NCBI RefSeq assembly: GCF_019904135.1
Contig: NZ_JAIOGQ010000009.1
Coordinates: 1 to 64,000, forward strand
Reading direction: 5' to 3'
Source of the DNA: Paenibacillus caui
GTDB lineage: Bacteria; Bacillota; Bacilli; Paenibacillales; Paenibacillaceae
Length of the DNA stretch: 64,000 bases
Shown here: one piece after another, positions 43,637 to 51,616 of the stretch
Layout of the letters: each line of letters opens with the position of its first letter
Numbering within the stretch: position 1 is the stretch's first letter
The notes under the pieces: model-generated
Told to the model about the DNA's origin: nothing
The model's database searches: none
What the model saw: only the letters and a program-made list of their open reading frames with translations
Made by a program: the position numbers and the translations under genes

Positions 43637-45025
43637 GTGCTGTTCAACTCATACGAATTTATTTTCGTCTTCATGCCCGTCACGGTAATCATTTATTTCA
43701 TCCTTAACCGGCTTCAGCTGATCTTTGCCAGCAAGCTGTGGCTTGCCCTGAGCTCCTTATTCTTCTACTGCTGGTGGGATATACGGTATCTTCCGCTGCT
43801 GCTCGGATCGATTGCATTCAATTACATCATGGGCAGAACCATCGGGCATATGCAGACTGGCGGTGCAGGCAGACGCAAGCTCGTGCTAACCATTGCCATT
43901 ACGGTTAATGTACTGCTTCTCGGCTATTACAAATACGCCGATTTCTTCATTACCAATGCCAATGCCCTGCTGTCTCAGGATTTCAAACTGCTGCATATTG
44001 TGCTTCCGCTTGGAATCAGCTTTTTCACTTTTACGCAAATTGCATATCTTGTTGACGCTTACCGTGGAAATGCGAAAGAATACAACATCGTCAGCTATGT
44101 TCTCTTTGTGACCTTCTATCCTCACCTCATTGCCGGCCCGATTCTGCATCACAAGGAAATGATGCCGCAGTTCGACCGGCTGCGGAACAAGCGATTGGAC
44201 TTCAGCAATGTAGCCAAAGGTTTGTTCCTGTTCAGCATCGGCTTGTTCAAGAAGGTCGTCATCGCCGACTCACTCGCTCCCGTAGCGACGAACGGTTTCG
44301 ACACGTTAACTCATTTGAATTTCGTCCAGGCCTGGACGACTTCGCTATCCTATACGCTTCAGCTTTATTATGATTTTAGCGGTTACTCCGATATGGCGAT
44401 CGGGGTTGCTTTACTGTTCAACATCAAGCTGCCGGTCAACTTCAATTCGCCTTATAAGTCTGTAAGCATTCAGGATTTCTGGCGCCGCTGGCATATGACC
44501 CTCAGCCGGTTTCTGCGGGACTATATCTATATTCCGCTTGGCGGCAGCCGCAAAGGTACGGCAAGGACACACATCAATTCAATGCTGACTATGCTGATTG
44601 GCGGCTTTTGGCACGGAGCCGGGTGGACGTTTGTCTTCTGGGGATTTTTGCATGGCTTTGCCCAGTTCATTCACCGCATTTGGCAAAAAACGGGCATCCG
44701 TATGCCGAAATGGCTGGCCTGGTTCATCACCTTTCAATTTATCAATTTCGCCTGGGTCTTCTTCAGAGCAACCAGTTGGGAGGATGCCATCAAGGTTCTG
44801 AAGGGCATGGTCGGTCTGAATGGAATCGGGATTCCCACGATCGACAAAACGAATCTGGCCTGGCTGATTGTCTTTATGCTGATAGCGCTGCTGTGCCGCA
44901 ATTCCATGCAGATGCTTGAAAGATTCAAGCCGGGACTGCGGAGCGCTGTTTTTGCCGCGGCATTGTTTGTATTTGCCGTTGTTTATTTCAACAAAATCAG
45001 CGAATTCCTGTATTTTAGCTTCTAA
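43637..45025 (+). CDS. MBOAT-family O-acyltransferase (AlgI/DltB-like)
   Basis: A 462-residue polytopic enzyme that passes acyl groups across or at the membrane onto a surface polymer. It has about ten membrane segments, FYCWWDIRYLPLLLGSIAFNYIMG, QLYYDFSGYSDMAIG, WRRWHMTLSRFLRDYIYIPLGGSRKG and the catalytic His in LIGGFWHGAGWTF. GTG 43637 is placed nine bases after GAGGTG. The next gene, 35 bases on, codes for a probable partner, as in alginate-acetylation clusters and dlt-like operons. The polymer is unknown. Confidence 0.9.
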   Translation: MLFNSYEFIFVFMPVTVIIYFILNRLQLIFASKLWLALSSLFFYCWWDIRYLPLLLGSIAFNYIMGRTIGHMQTGGAGRRKLVLTIAITVNVLLLGYYKYADFFITNANALLSQDFKLLHIVLPLGISFFTFTQIAYLVDAYRGNAKEYNIVSYVLFVTFYPHLIAGPILHHKEMMPQFDRLRNKRLDFSNVAKGLFLFSIGLFKKVVIADSLAPVATNGFDTLTHLNFVQAWTTSLSYTLQLYYDFSGYSDMAIGVALLFNIKLPVNFNSPYKSVSIQDFWRRWHMTLSRFLRDYIYIPLGGSRKGTARTHINSMLTMLIGGFWHGAGWTFVFWGFLHGFAQFIHRIWQKTGIRMPKWLAWFITFQFINFAWVFFRATSWEDAIKVLKGMVGLNGIGIPTIDKTNLAWLIVFMLIALLCRNSMQMLERFKPGLRSAVFAAALFVFAVVYFNKISEFLYFSF

Positions 45026-45060
45026 ATTACGGACAAGCCGGTAAAAAGGAGACTTTCCCA

Positions 45061-46503
45061 TTGAAGTACAAAAGAGCGACGTATCGAAAATTTGTTGTTC
45101 AGTTTTTCGGCATGATCATCGTTTTTGCGCTGCTGGTTGGATCCTATGTCTATCTGATTGATCCGCTGCAGTTTTATCATAAGGCGAGCTTCTATACGCC
45201 CAAATTTTCCTGGGAGGAAAGATATCAGAACCCCGGGCTTGCCCGAAATTACAAATATGACACGATTATTATCGGCAGCTCCATGACGGAAAATTTCCTG
45301 CCGAGCGAAGTCGGAGCAAAGCTTGGCGGCAGCGTGCTCAAGCTGTCTATAGCAGGCTCAACCGCCAAAGAGCAGAATTTGACGGCAAATGTCGCCTTTC
45401 GCACGGGACAAGTGAAACAGGTGCTGTGGGGACTGGATTATTTTGCGTTTCGCGGTAATCATGTAAGCGATCAGGGGGATTTTCCTTATTACCTGTACGA
45501 TACGAACATTTTCAATGATTACAAATATATTTTCAATGAATCCAATATCGAAAACGCTTATTATGCGATTAAAGACTCCAAGAAAAGGGCGGCCAACCAC
45601 ACCTCTCTGGAGCGGCTTAACAATTGGGACAGGTCTGTCAAATATGGATCGGAGCGGGTCATCAAAAACTGGGAGGCGGCCCGTTACAATGAATCGGCAT
45701 ACGGCGACAATGAGGATCCGCTGGAATCGGTCAAACAAAGCTTTGACGACAATGTGCTCAGTCTGGTTAAAGACCATCCGGAAACGACATTCTATTTCTA
45801 TTATCCGCCGTACTCCATTTTGCGCCAGCAGGTATGGTACACCACCAATCCGCAGCGGTACGCCAACCAGCTGGAAATGAAGCGCTATATGTTCGAGAAG
45901 CTCAGTTCCTTCTCCAATGTAAGCATTCATGAGTTCCAGACGGAGGTCGATATTACGTATAATCTCGATCAATATAAGGATCTGTCGCACCATTCCGGGG
46001 CGATCAATTCCGTAATTGTCGATGAAATTTCGAAGGGAAACCACCAGGTCACTGCCGAAAGTCTGGAGCGAAACATACAACTGCTGAAACGGCAGGCCGA
46101 GAATGTCGTAGTGAACAAGGAAGAAGGAACCGTTTATTCTATCGACCTCAAAGTCAACAGCGAGCCTCAAAGCTTTGGGTTTATACCGCCAACCGCAGGC
46201 GATGTGATCATGGCCCCGCTCAATAGCTATGCGAAAATGCTGGGCATCGCCTTCGATTATGACCTGGAGAAAAAGCTGATTACGCTGTCCAAAGGGGATA
46301 GCGCCGCCAAAATTACAGTTGGTTCGGACGAAGCTGTGGTGAATGGAGAGACGGTCAAGCTTGCAGCGCCGGTAGCCAATATTGGCGGCACGATGGCAGC
46401 GCCGCTCGAAACGATCCCTGCCCTCTTTGGCGGCACGGTGGCGATCGGAGAAGAAGTGGGTCATATGCGCAGTGTCGATATAACCATTGCCGACCGCAAG
46501 TAA
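45061..46503 (+). CDS. Membrane-anchored SGNH/DltD-like protein with C-terminal copper-amine-oxidase-N-like domain
   Basis: A 480-residue protein. A single N-terminal membrane segment (FGMIIVFALLVGSYVYLIDP) is followed by an extracytoplasmic part containing IIIGSSMTENFLPSEV, the GxS block of SGNH-like acyl carriers that pair with MBOAT proteins. The C-terminal about 110 residues (from YSIDLKVNSEPQSFGF, with LNSYAKMLGIAFDYD and INGETVKL-like strands) look like the stalk domain that in paenibacilli is annotated as copper amine oxidase N-terminal domain. The TTG start follows AAGGAG. It likely works with the MBOAT enzyme just upstream. Confidence 0.72.
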   Translation: MKYKRATYRKFVVQFFGMIIVFALLVGSYVYLIDPLQFYHKASFYTPKFSWEERYQNPGLARNYKYDTIIIGSSMTENFLPSEVGAKLGGSVLKLSIAGSTAKEQNLTANVAFRTGQVKQVLWGLDYFAFRGNHVSDQGDFPYYLYDTNIFNDYKYIFNESNIENAYYAIKDSKKRAANHTSLERLNNWDRSVKYGSERVIKNWEAARYNESAYGDNEDPLESVKQSFDDNVLSLVKDHPETTFYFYYPPYSILRQQVWYTTNPQRYANQLEMKRYMFEKLSSFSNVSIHEFQTEVDITYNLDQYKDLSHHSGAINSVIVDEISKGNHQVTAESLERNIQLLKRQAENVVVNKEEGTVYSIDLKVNSEPQSFGFIPPTAGDVIMAPLNSYAKMLGIAFDYDLEKKLITLSKGDSAAKITVGSDEAVVNGETVKLAAPVANIGGTMAAPLETIPALFGGTVAIGEEVGHMRSVDITIADRK

Positions 46504-46516
46504 AGCGAACAATCCG

Positions 46517-46552
46517 TGGGGCCTGACTTAAGTAAGTCAGCCCCGCTTTTTT
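46517..46552 (+). terminator. Terminator of the MBOAT/SGNH-type operon
   Basis: GGGGCcTGACTT and AAGTCAGCCCC pair around AAGT and are followed by a T run. Confidence 0.8.
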
Positions 46553-46576
46553 ATGGCTTTATCTATCCCCGTTTAA

Positions 46577-46612
46577 ACTGTGCTTGCAGTTGCCACAGAT
46601 TGCGAGTATACT
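46577..46612 (+). promoter_or_regulatory. Promoter and candidate self-operator of the Rrf2 gene
   Basis: TTGCAG (46584-46589) and TATACT (46607-46612) are 17 bases apart. ACTGTG at 46577 and CACAG at 46594-46598 flank the -35 box and echo the arms ACTGTGT/ACACAGT at the nitroreductase promoter. Confidence 0.6.
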
Positions 46613-46651
46613 AAGCGTCAGAGATTAACAATAAGGGAGGCGGCTGCCGTT

Positions 46652-47083
46652 ATGATTCAGGAGCCGGGAGTCTGCAAATCGCCGAATTTTAAATGGTTTG
46701 GGCTTGCCCTCCAGGCGCTTGTTGTCCTGTCCAAACGGTGCGACGATCCCTGTCCCAGCCATACGATCGCTGAGCAGATCAAATCGGAGCCCACGCTGAT
46801 TCGCCGGATTTTGTCGCAGCTGGCGTGCGGCGGAATCCTCGAGACCCGGGAAGGACGCATCGGCGGATACCGGCTTAAGAAAGCGGCCAATGAGATTACG
46901 CTCGCTGAAGTTTACCTCGCTTTGGAAGCGAAAGAGCCCTGCTGGAGCGCAATGCTGGAGGCGACCGGTCCCCATGAATTCGGACAGGAAATGCAAGGAT
47001 CGTTCAAGGAGATTATCGGCAGAGTTCATACGAACATCCTTGAAGTCCTCAAGGATTATACGATTGCCGATCTGACGGCATAG
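46652..47083 (+). CDS. Rrf2-family transcriptional regulator
   Basis: A 143-residue regulator with a winged helix (LALQALVVLSKRC, TIAEQIKSEPTLIRRILSQLACGGILETREGRIGGYRLKK). Cys residues at several places (VCKSPN, KRCDDPCPSH, LACGG, EPCWS) could serve redox or metal sensing, but not in the three-Cys cluster pattern of IscR or NsrR. ATG 46652 follows AAGGGAGG. It probably controls the nitroreductase gene just downstream. Confidence 0.85.
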   Translation: MIQEPGVCKSPNFKWFGLALQALVVLSKRCDDPCPSHTIAEQIKSEPTLIRRILSQLACGGILETREGRIGGYRLKKAANEITLAEVYLALEAKEPCWSAMLEATGPHEFGQEMQGSFKEIIGRVHTNILEVLKDYTIADLTA

Positions 47084-47137
47084 TTTTATTGCCGGAGACC
47101 GACTTTATTATTCGGAACTAGCCGGCGTTTACTATAA

Positions 47138-47166
47138 ACTGTGTCTTTATCAACACAGTATATAAT
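47138..47166 (+). promoter_or_regulatory. Candidate Rrf2 operator and promoter of the nitroreductase gene
   Basis: A perfect inverted repeat ACTGTGT-N8-ACACAGT (47138-47159) touches the -10 box TATAAT (47161-47166). Its arms recur at the promoter of the adjacent Rrf2 gene. Confidence 0.65.
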
Positions 47167-47189
47167 AACAATTTGGGAGGATGGTATAT

Positions 47190-47837
47190 ATGAACAACCA
47201 ACTGAAGACAACCCAGGATTTCGAAACCGTTTTGCGGGAACGGCATTCCGTTCGCCATTATGACTCTTCCGTGAGCATATCCCGGGAAGAGATCAAGGAA
47301 ATGCTGGAGCTTTCGATCACGGCTCCTTCTTCTTCCAATCTGCAGCCATGGCGCTTCCTGATCATTGACAAACCGGAACTGAAGGAAAAGCTCCTGCCGA
47401 TTGCTTTCAATCAGAATCAGGTCGTTGAAGCTTCAGCGATTATTGCCGTGCTCGTAGACATGCGATCTTATGACAAGGCTCCGGAAATTTACAACCGCAC
47501 TGCCGAGTTTGGCGTCATGAACGAGGCGACCCGCGACAAAATGATCGAAAATTCCATCAAGATGTACGGCGGGCTGCCGCAGGAAGTGCTTCGCCGCATC
47601 AACACCTTTGATGCCGGTCTGATCTCGATGCAGCTGATGCTGATCGCCCGTTCCAAAGGCTACGATACCGTACCGATGGGCGGTTATAACGCCGACAAGT
47701 TCAAGGAAGCTTTTGAAGTGCCTAACCCGCTGGAGCCTGCGATTCTAATCGCTCTCGGCAAAGCAGCCGAAGAAGGGCATCCAAGCTCGCGTCTGACGGT
47801 GGACGAAGTCACTTACTGGAATTCTTTTGACAAATAA
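47190..47837 (+). CDS. Nitroreductase family protein
   Basis: A 215-residue FMN-dependent oxidoreductase: VLRERHSVRHYDSSV, LELSITAPSSSNLQPWRFLII, and the C-terminal DTVPMGGYNADKFKEAFEVP...ILIALGK. It would reduce quinones or nitro compounds, perhaps as stress protection. ATG 47190 follows GGGAGG. It appears to be regulated by the upstream Rrf2-family gene. Confidence 0.9.
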   Translation: MNNQLKTTQDFETVLRERHSVRHYDSSVSISREEIKEMLELSITAPSSSNLQPWRFLIIDKPELKEKLLPIAFNQNQVVEASAIIAVLVDMRSYDKAPEIYNRTAEFGVMNEATRDKMIENSIKMYGGLPQEVLRRINTFDAGLISMQLMLIARSKGYDTVPMGGYNADKFKEAFEVPNPLEPAILIALGKAAEEGHPSSRLTVDEVTYWNSFDK

Positions 47838-47905
47838 TATCATCCCGGCAAAGCAGCAACAATTTCCACTTCTCATACCGCTTGCTTTGCAGGGATAACG
47901 CTCGA

Positions 47906-47932
47906 AGGGACAGTTTTCTGTCCCTTTTTTTA
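47906..47932 (+). terminator. Terminator after the nitroreductase gene
   Basis: AAGGGACAG tttt CTGTCCCTT followed by T5. Confidence 0.85.
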
Positions 47933-48007
47933 TTGCCCCTTAGCCGGATTACGTGTATACTGGGGGCATTGATAATGGGATATATTAAAGTTAGGAGGGA
48001 TTACATA

Positions 48008-48358
48008 ATGGGCATGGATTACAACGTTGCAAGAAAAAGCCAGCTGGATACCAGGGAGCTGCTGCTGCTGGATTCCGAGCTGAAAAGCCGCGGCAAAAAT
48101 ATGGTTGTCGCTTATGTGCTGTGGTATTTTCTCGGCTTGTTTGGCGGACACCGGTTCTATCTTGGTCTTAAAGGATCTGCAATCGCACAATTGATATTGT
48201 CCCTAACTCTGATCGGAATGGCAGTCACCGGGATTTGGTGGATCGTGGATGCTTTTCTGACCCATACGTGGGTGAAGGAGCACAATCAAAAACTGGAGAA
48301 CGAGATTCTCAGCCAGATCGAATATGAACGAGGCCACCGGCCATTTAACGAATATTAA
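48008..48358 (+). CDS. TM2-domain membrane protein 1
   Basis: A 116-residue protein with two membrane segments: VVAYVLWYFLGLFGGHRFYLGLKG and LILSLTLIGMAVTGIWWIVDAFLTHTWV. GGHRFYLG with the following D/W residues is the TM2 signature. ATG 48008 follows AGGAGGG. Its stop overlaps the next start by one base. The function of TM2 proteins in bacteria is unknown. Confidence 0.87.
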   Translation: MGMDYNVARKSQLDTRELLLLDSELKSRGKNMVVAYVLWYFLGLFGGHRFYLGLKGSAIAQLILSLTLIGMAVTGIWWIVDAFLTHTWVKEHNQKLENEILSQIEYERGHRPFNEY

Positions 48359-48777
48359 TGGCTATCCTGAAGCAAGATTTAACGACAAACGAGCTATTGG
48401 TTCTGAATTCCGAGCTGCAGAGCCATGAGAAGTCTCTGGCGATTGCGTACCTTATGCTTATAGGCGGGCATCTGGGAATACACCGGTTTTATCTAAGAAG
48501 AACGGGTACGGCCGTCGCGCAGCTTGTTCTCTTTCTGGCCGCAACCTTCTTTTACATTGCTTTTCTCGTACTAACCGGCTTGGAGTCCTATCTGCTGAGC
48601 ATGGTGTTTCTCGTACTGCTGCTCGGGTGCGCTGCCGTTTTGACGGTCTGGATCATCGTGGACTTGTTCCTCATTCCGGGCATGGTCCGATCCTGGAATG
48701 CGCGCGCCGAACAGGAGATTATGGAAAGGATTGTGCAATACCGAAGCTCCCCACAAGCTTCGAATCCTTATATGTAG
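48358..48777 (+). CDS. TM2-domain membrane protein 2 (paralogue)
   Basis: A 139-residue protein with the same N-terminal pattern as its neighbour (LTTNELLVLNSELQSHEKSLAIAYL) and a GGHLGIHRFYLRRTGT TM2 motif, then two longer hydrophobic segments. It looks like a diverged tandem duplicate of the preceding gene, translationally coupled through TAATG. Confidence 0.83.
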   Translation: MAILKQDLTTNELLVLNSELQSHEKSLAIAYLMLIGGHLGIHRFYLRRTGTAVAQLVLFLAATFFYIAFLVLTGLESYLLSMVFLVLLLGCAAVLTVWIIVDLFLIPGMVRSWNARAEQEIMERIVQYRSSPQASNPYM

Positions 48778-48789
48778 TGCTTCTTCCGG

Positions 48790-48824
48790 CCCCCTTGCCT
48801 GTTCCTTCCGCAAGGGGGTCTTTT
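48790..48824 (+). terminator. Terminator of the TM2 pair
   Basis: CCCCCTTGC and GCAAGGGGG pair around an 11-base loop and are followed by TCTTTT. Confidence 0.8.
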
Positions 48825-48903
48825 CATAGTGCCCTCTGCCGGAATACATTCCTATGCTGTAGGGTAAACATGAATAAAGAGCACGGAAGGAGAGATCAAA
48901 AGC

Positions 48904-49059
48904 TTGAAAATTATCATTACGCAGAGCGAAGCGGTGGATAAAGGAATCTGGCCGCAAGTCATGCAGTGGTTCGGCATCGGCCAGGATGACGATACCTGGC
49001 CTTCCGAAGAGTTCATTCTCACAGAGCAGCAGGCCAAAGAAGCGGGATTGATCAAATAA
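48904..49059 (+). CDS. Small hypothetical protein (51 residues)
   Basis: A TTG-started frame behind GGAAGGAG reading MKIIITQSEAVDKGIWPQVM and ending EAGLIK. It is soluble, acidic and Trp-containing. It lies between two strong terminators (48790 and 49111), so it is a monocistronic small gene. No function is recognised. Confidence 0.65.
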   Translation: MKIIITQSEAVDKGIWPQVMQWFGIGQDDDTWPSEEFILTEQQAKEAGLIK

Positions 49060-49110
49060 TCCCCTTCAAATTTGGATTGGCTTCGATAGTGAAAGAGGCT
49101 TTTCATTCCG

Positions 49111-49155
49111 AAAAAGAGCAGGAGGGGGTTAGTCACCCCCTCCTGCTCTTTTTTT
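49111..49155. terminator. Strong bidirectional terminator
   Basis: AAAAAGAGCAGGAGGGGGT and its complement pair almost perfectly around TAGT and end in a T7 run. It separates the small gene from the reverse-strand AT-rich orphan. Confidence 0.88.
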
Positions 49156-49264
49156 AAACTTGGCCAGCATTATATCATTGGTCTGCCACTGCGTGCCGGG
49201 CACTGGTCACCGATCAGGATGTTCTGTTCGGCCCTACCTTGGGACAAAAATAATAGTATTGTGT

Positions 49265-49771
49265 TTATTTTATCATTTTAATTGATACTGATTTGTTCGG
49301 AAAATGTAATAAAACATTTCCTCCTGATGAAAATAGCACTTCAAATGATATCGTTGATTGGTTAATCGGCAAAAATTCCTGGTATAACCAATCGTCTACT
49401 TCTCTATTATAAATACTTTCTTCATTTTCATAATTATGATGCTGATATTTATATAGTGAGACCTTATAAAAGCTCAATACCCATAACTTCTCATTTTCAA
49501 TATTATTAACGTCACTTGAAATTGTGAAATGTACATTTAAATCAAGTAGGCTTTTATGTTCGAACTCAATCTTTATTAAACGGTAGTCGTGAAACCCCCA
49601 AGAGTTAAAATGCTCAAAAACATCATGAGGTAATCGGTCAGATAAAGTCTCAAATATTTCTTGATATTTTGCAACGTTTTGTTGCCATTGTCTTTCAATA
49701 TAATTTAATTTGTCATCACTGATATTGTCCATATTTTGAGCTAAATGCAAATCATATAACAAATATTTCAA
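49265..49771 (-). CDS. Hypothetical protein, AT-rich orphan (168 residues)
   Basis: Starts with TTG after GGGGAGAGGA. The protein is acidic with a helix-rich N terminus (NYIERQWQQNVAKYQEIFETL) and SWGFHDYRLIKIEFEHKS, and has no signal or membrane segment. The sequence is much richer in A and T than the flanking cyd genes. Its size, lack of partners and composition suggest an acquired gene, perhaps an immunity-type protein, but no family is recognised. It follows cydC on the same strand by 48 bases. Confidence 0.6.
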   Translation of the reverse strand: MKYLLYDLHLAQNMDNISDDKLNYIERQWQQNVAKYQEIFETLSDRLPHDVFEHFNSWGFHDYRLIKIEFEHKSLLDLNVHFTISSDVNNIENEKLWVLSFYKVSLYKYQHHNYENEESIYNREVDDWLYQEFLPINQSTISFEVLFSSGGNVLLHFPNKSVSIKMIK

Positions 49772-49819
49772 TTATTATCCTCTCCCCTTTCACTACTTTT
49801 TTCGTTGAACACTCGCCGC

Positions 49820-51616
49820 TTACTCCGGCCGGTCGAGCCGGTACAGCTTCCGGTATCTTTCACTTTGCCCCATGAGCTCTTCATGGGTACCGCGCAGCAC
49901 GATCGTCCCCTCATCCATAAAAATAATTTCGTCCATGAGGCCGGCCGCAATGAGATGGTGGGTCACCCAGATCAGCGTTTTGCCTTTCGTCACCTTGAAA
50001 ATGGTCGACATCAGCTCACGCTCCGTCTTCGGATCAAGCCCAATCGTCGGTTCATCCAGGATGATGACAGGCGTGTCCTGCAGCAAAATGCGGGCAAGCG
50101 CCACACGCTGGCGTTCGCCGCCCGAAAAGCGCTGTCCGGTTTCGTGCATCGGCGTTTCATAGCCCGCCGGGAGCGAGGCGATCAGAGGCCCAAGCTGCGC
50201 TGCCTCGGCCGCCTGATGCACTTCCCCATCCGAAGCATCAAGCCGCCCAAGCCGGATATTGTTGCCTACGGTCGTATCGAACAAATGCGGGCTCTGGTTG
50301 AGCACGGCAATGAGCTCGGACATACGGGGAGCAAGGCGCAGAGCTTCCGTCCCGTTCAAGGCCACGCTGCCTGCCGATGGAGCGAGTGCGCCCTGTATCA
50401 GCTTGAGCAGCGTGGACTTGCCCGCTCCGCTGCGGCCTACAATCGCGATCCGCTTGCCCTGCGGAATGTCAAGGCTGACGCTTGAAACCGAAGGCTCTTC
50501 TCCATCGCCGTAGGCGAATGACACGTCCTGCACCGAAATATGAAGAGCCTCTAATGTCCGGCTGGCTGTGGCCTTCTTGGACTCCTCCGTTTGAGGCCCT
50601 GCATTTGGCGCTTCTGTCTTCCCTGACTCCGTACGCGTTTGTGAACCCGCTTCGCTCCCGTCACGCTGCCGCGCGATCCGGTTCAGACGCTCCAGGGAGT
50701 CCTGGTACTGCGGAACCCGCTCCATCGCCTCCGAGATCGGCAGAAAGGCGTCCATCAGCGGAAACACAACAAGCACGAACGCGGCGATCAGGGTAACGTC
50801 GATTCCGCCACGCGCATACTGCTGTCCGGACCAGTACACGGCCGACACGACCGCAAGGCCCACGATGAGCTGGCCCAGCAGAGAGCGCCAGCGGGCCCAG
50901 GTCCGGAGGCTGCGCTCAAGACGAAGCACCCGGGCCTCCTCCGCTTCGTAGGACCCCGCAAATTGTGCAGCACGGCCGCTGATTACCCAATCACTGATCC
51001 CCATAACTGCATCGGTCAGCTTCCGGTAAAGTCCGCTGCGTTCCTGCTTAAGCTGCCGGTGTCTAACGCGGGTTAACCGGTAGGAGATGAACGGGAGCAC
51101 GGCAACAAGAACAAAGATGTAGACGGCCGCCAGAAGCGCGAGTCCCCCGTTGAACCGGCCGGCGAAGATAACGGCCAGCACATACATGACCAGTGCCGCA
51201 ATGGACGGGAACACCGTGCGAATATATACATTTTGCAGATTCTCAATATCCTCCGCCAGTACGCCCAGGATGTCCCCGGTCCGGTATCTGGAGCGGATAA
51301 AGAGCGCCTGCGGCTCAAGCAGCCGGTACAACTTAACCCGCATCTTTGACAGAATGCGCAGCACGGCGTCATGCCCGGCAAGCCTCTCGACATAATGGAT
51401 CACGGCCCGGGAAATCCCGAACGTGCGGACGCCCACGATCGGAACATAAACCATGAGGATATTTTCCGGTCTGAGCGCCGATTTGGAGATCAGGTAACCG
51501 GAGGTGAAGAGCAGCATCCCCGCCGACAGGAAGGTCAGAATGCCTAGCAGCACAATCAGCGCAAAACGCCAGAAATAGCTGCGGAAATACGGCCGAAACC
51601 AAGCTTCTCCATTCAC
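49820..51616 (-). CDS. cydC: Heterodimeric ABC exporter subunit CydC
   Basis: With CydD it exports thiols (cysteine, glutathione-like) needed to assemble cytochrome bd. The 598 residues have a six-helix membrane domain (about 1-300), a low-complexity linker (about 325-360), and a nucleotide-binding domain with GRSGAGKST, FSGGERQRVALARILL and VIILDEPTIGLD. The GTG at 51616 overlaps the cydD stop by four bases and follows GGGAGGAG. Confidence 0.93.
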   Translation of the reverse strand: MNGEAWFRPYFRSYFWRFALIVLLGILTFLSAGMLLFTSGYLISKSALRPENILMVYVPIVGVRTFGISRAVIHYVERLAGHDAVLRILSKMRVKLYRLLEPQALFIRSRYRTGDILGVLAEDIENLQNVYIRTVFPSIAALVMYVLAVIFAGRFNGGLALLAAVYIFVLVAVLPFISYRLTRVRHRQLKQERSGLYRKLTDAVMGISDWVISGRAAQFAGSYEAEEARVLRLERSLRTWARWRSLLGQLIVGLAVVSAVYWSGQQYARGGIDVTLIAAFVLVVFPLMDAFLPISEAMERVPQYQDSLERLNRIARQRDGSEAGSQTRTESGKTEAPNAGPQTEESKKATASRTLEALHISVQDVSFAYGDGEEPSVSSVSLDIPQGKRIAIVGRSGAGKSTLLKLIQGALAPSAGSVALNGTEALRLAPRMSELIAVLNQSPHLFDTTVGNNIRLGRLDASDGEVHQAAEAAQLGPLIASLPAGYETPMHETGQRFSGGERQRVALARILLQDTPVIILDEPTIGLDPKTERELMSTIFKVTKGKTLIWVTHHLIAAGLMDEIIFMDEGTIVLRGTHEELMGQSERYRKLYRLDRPE

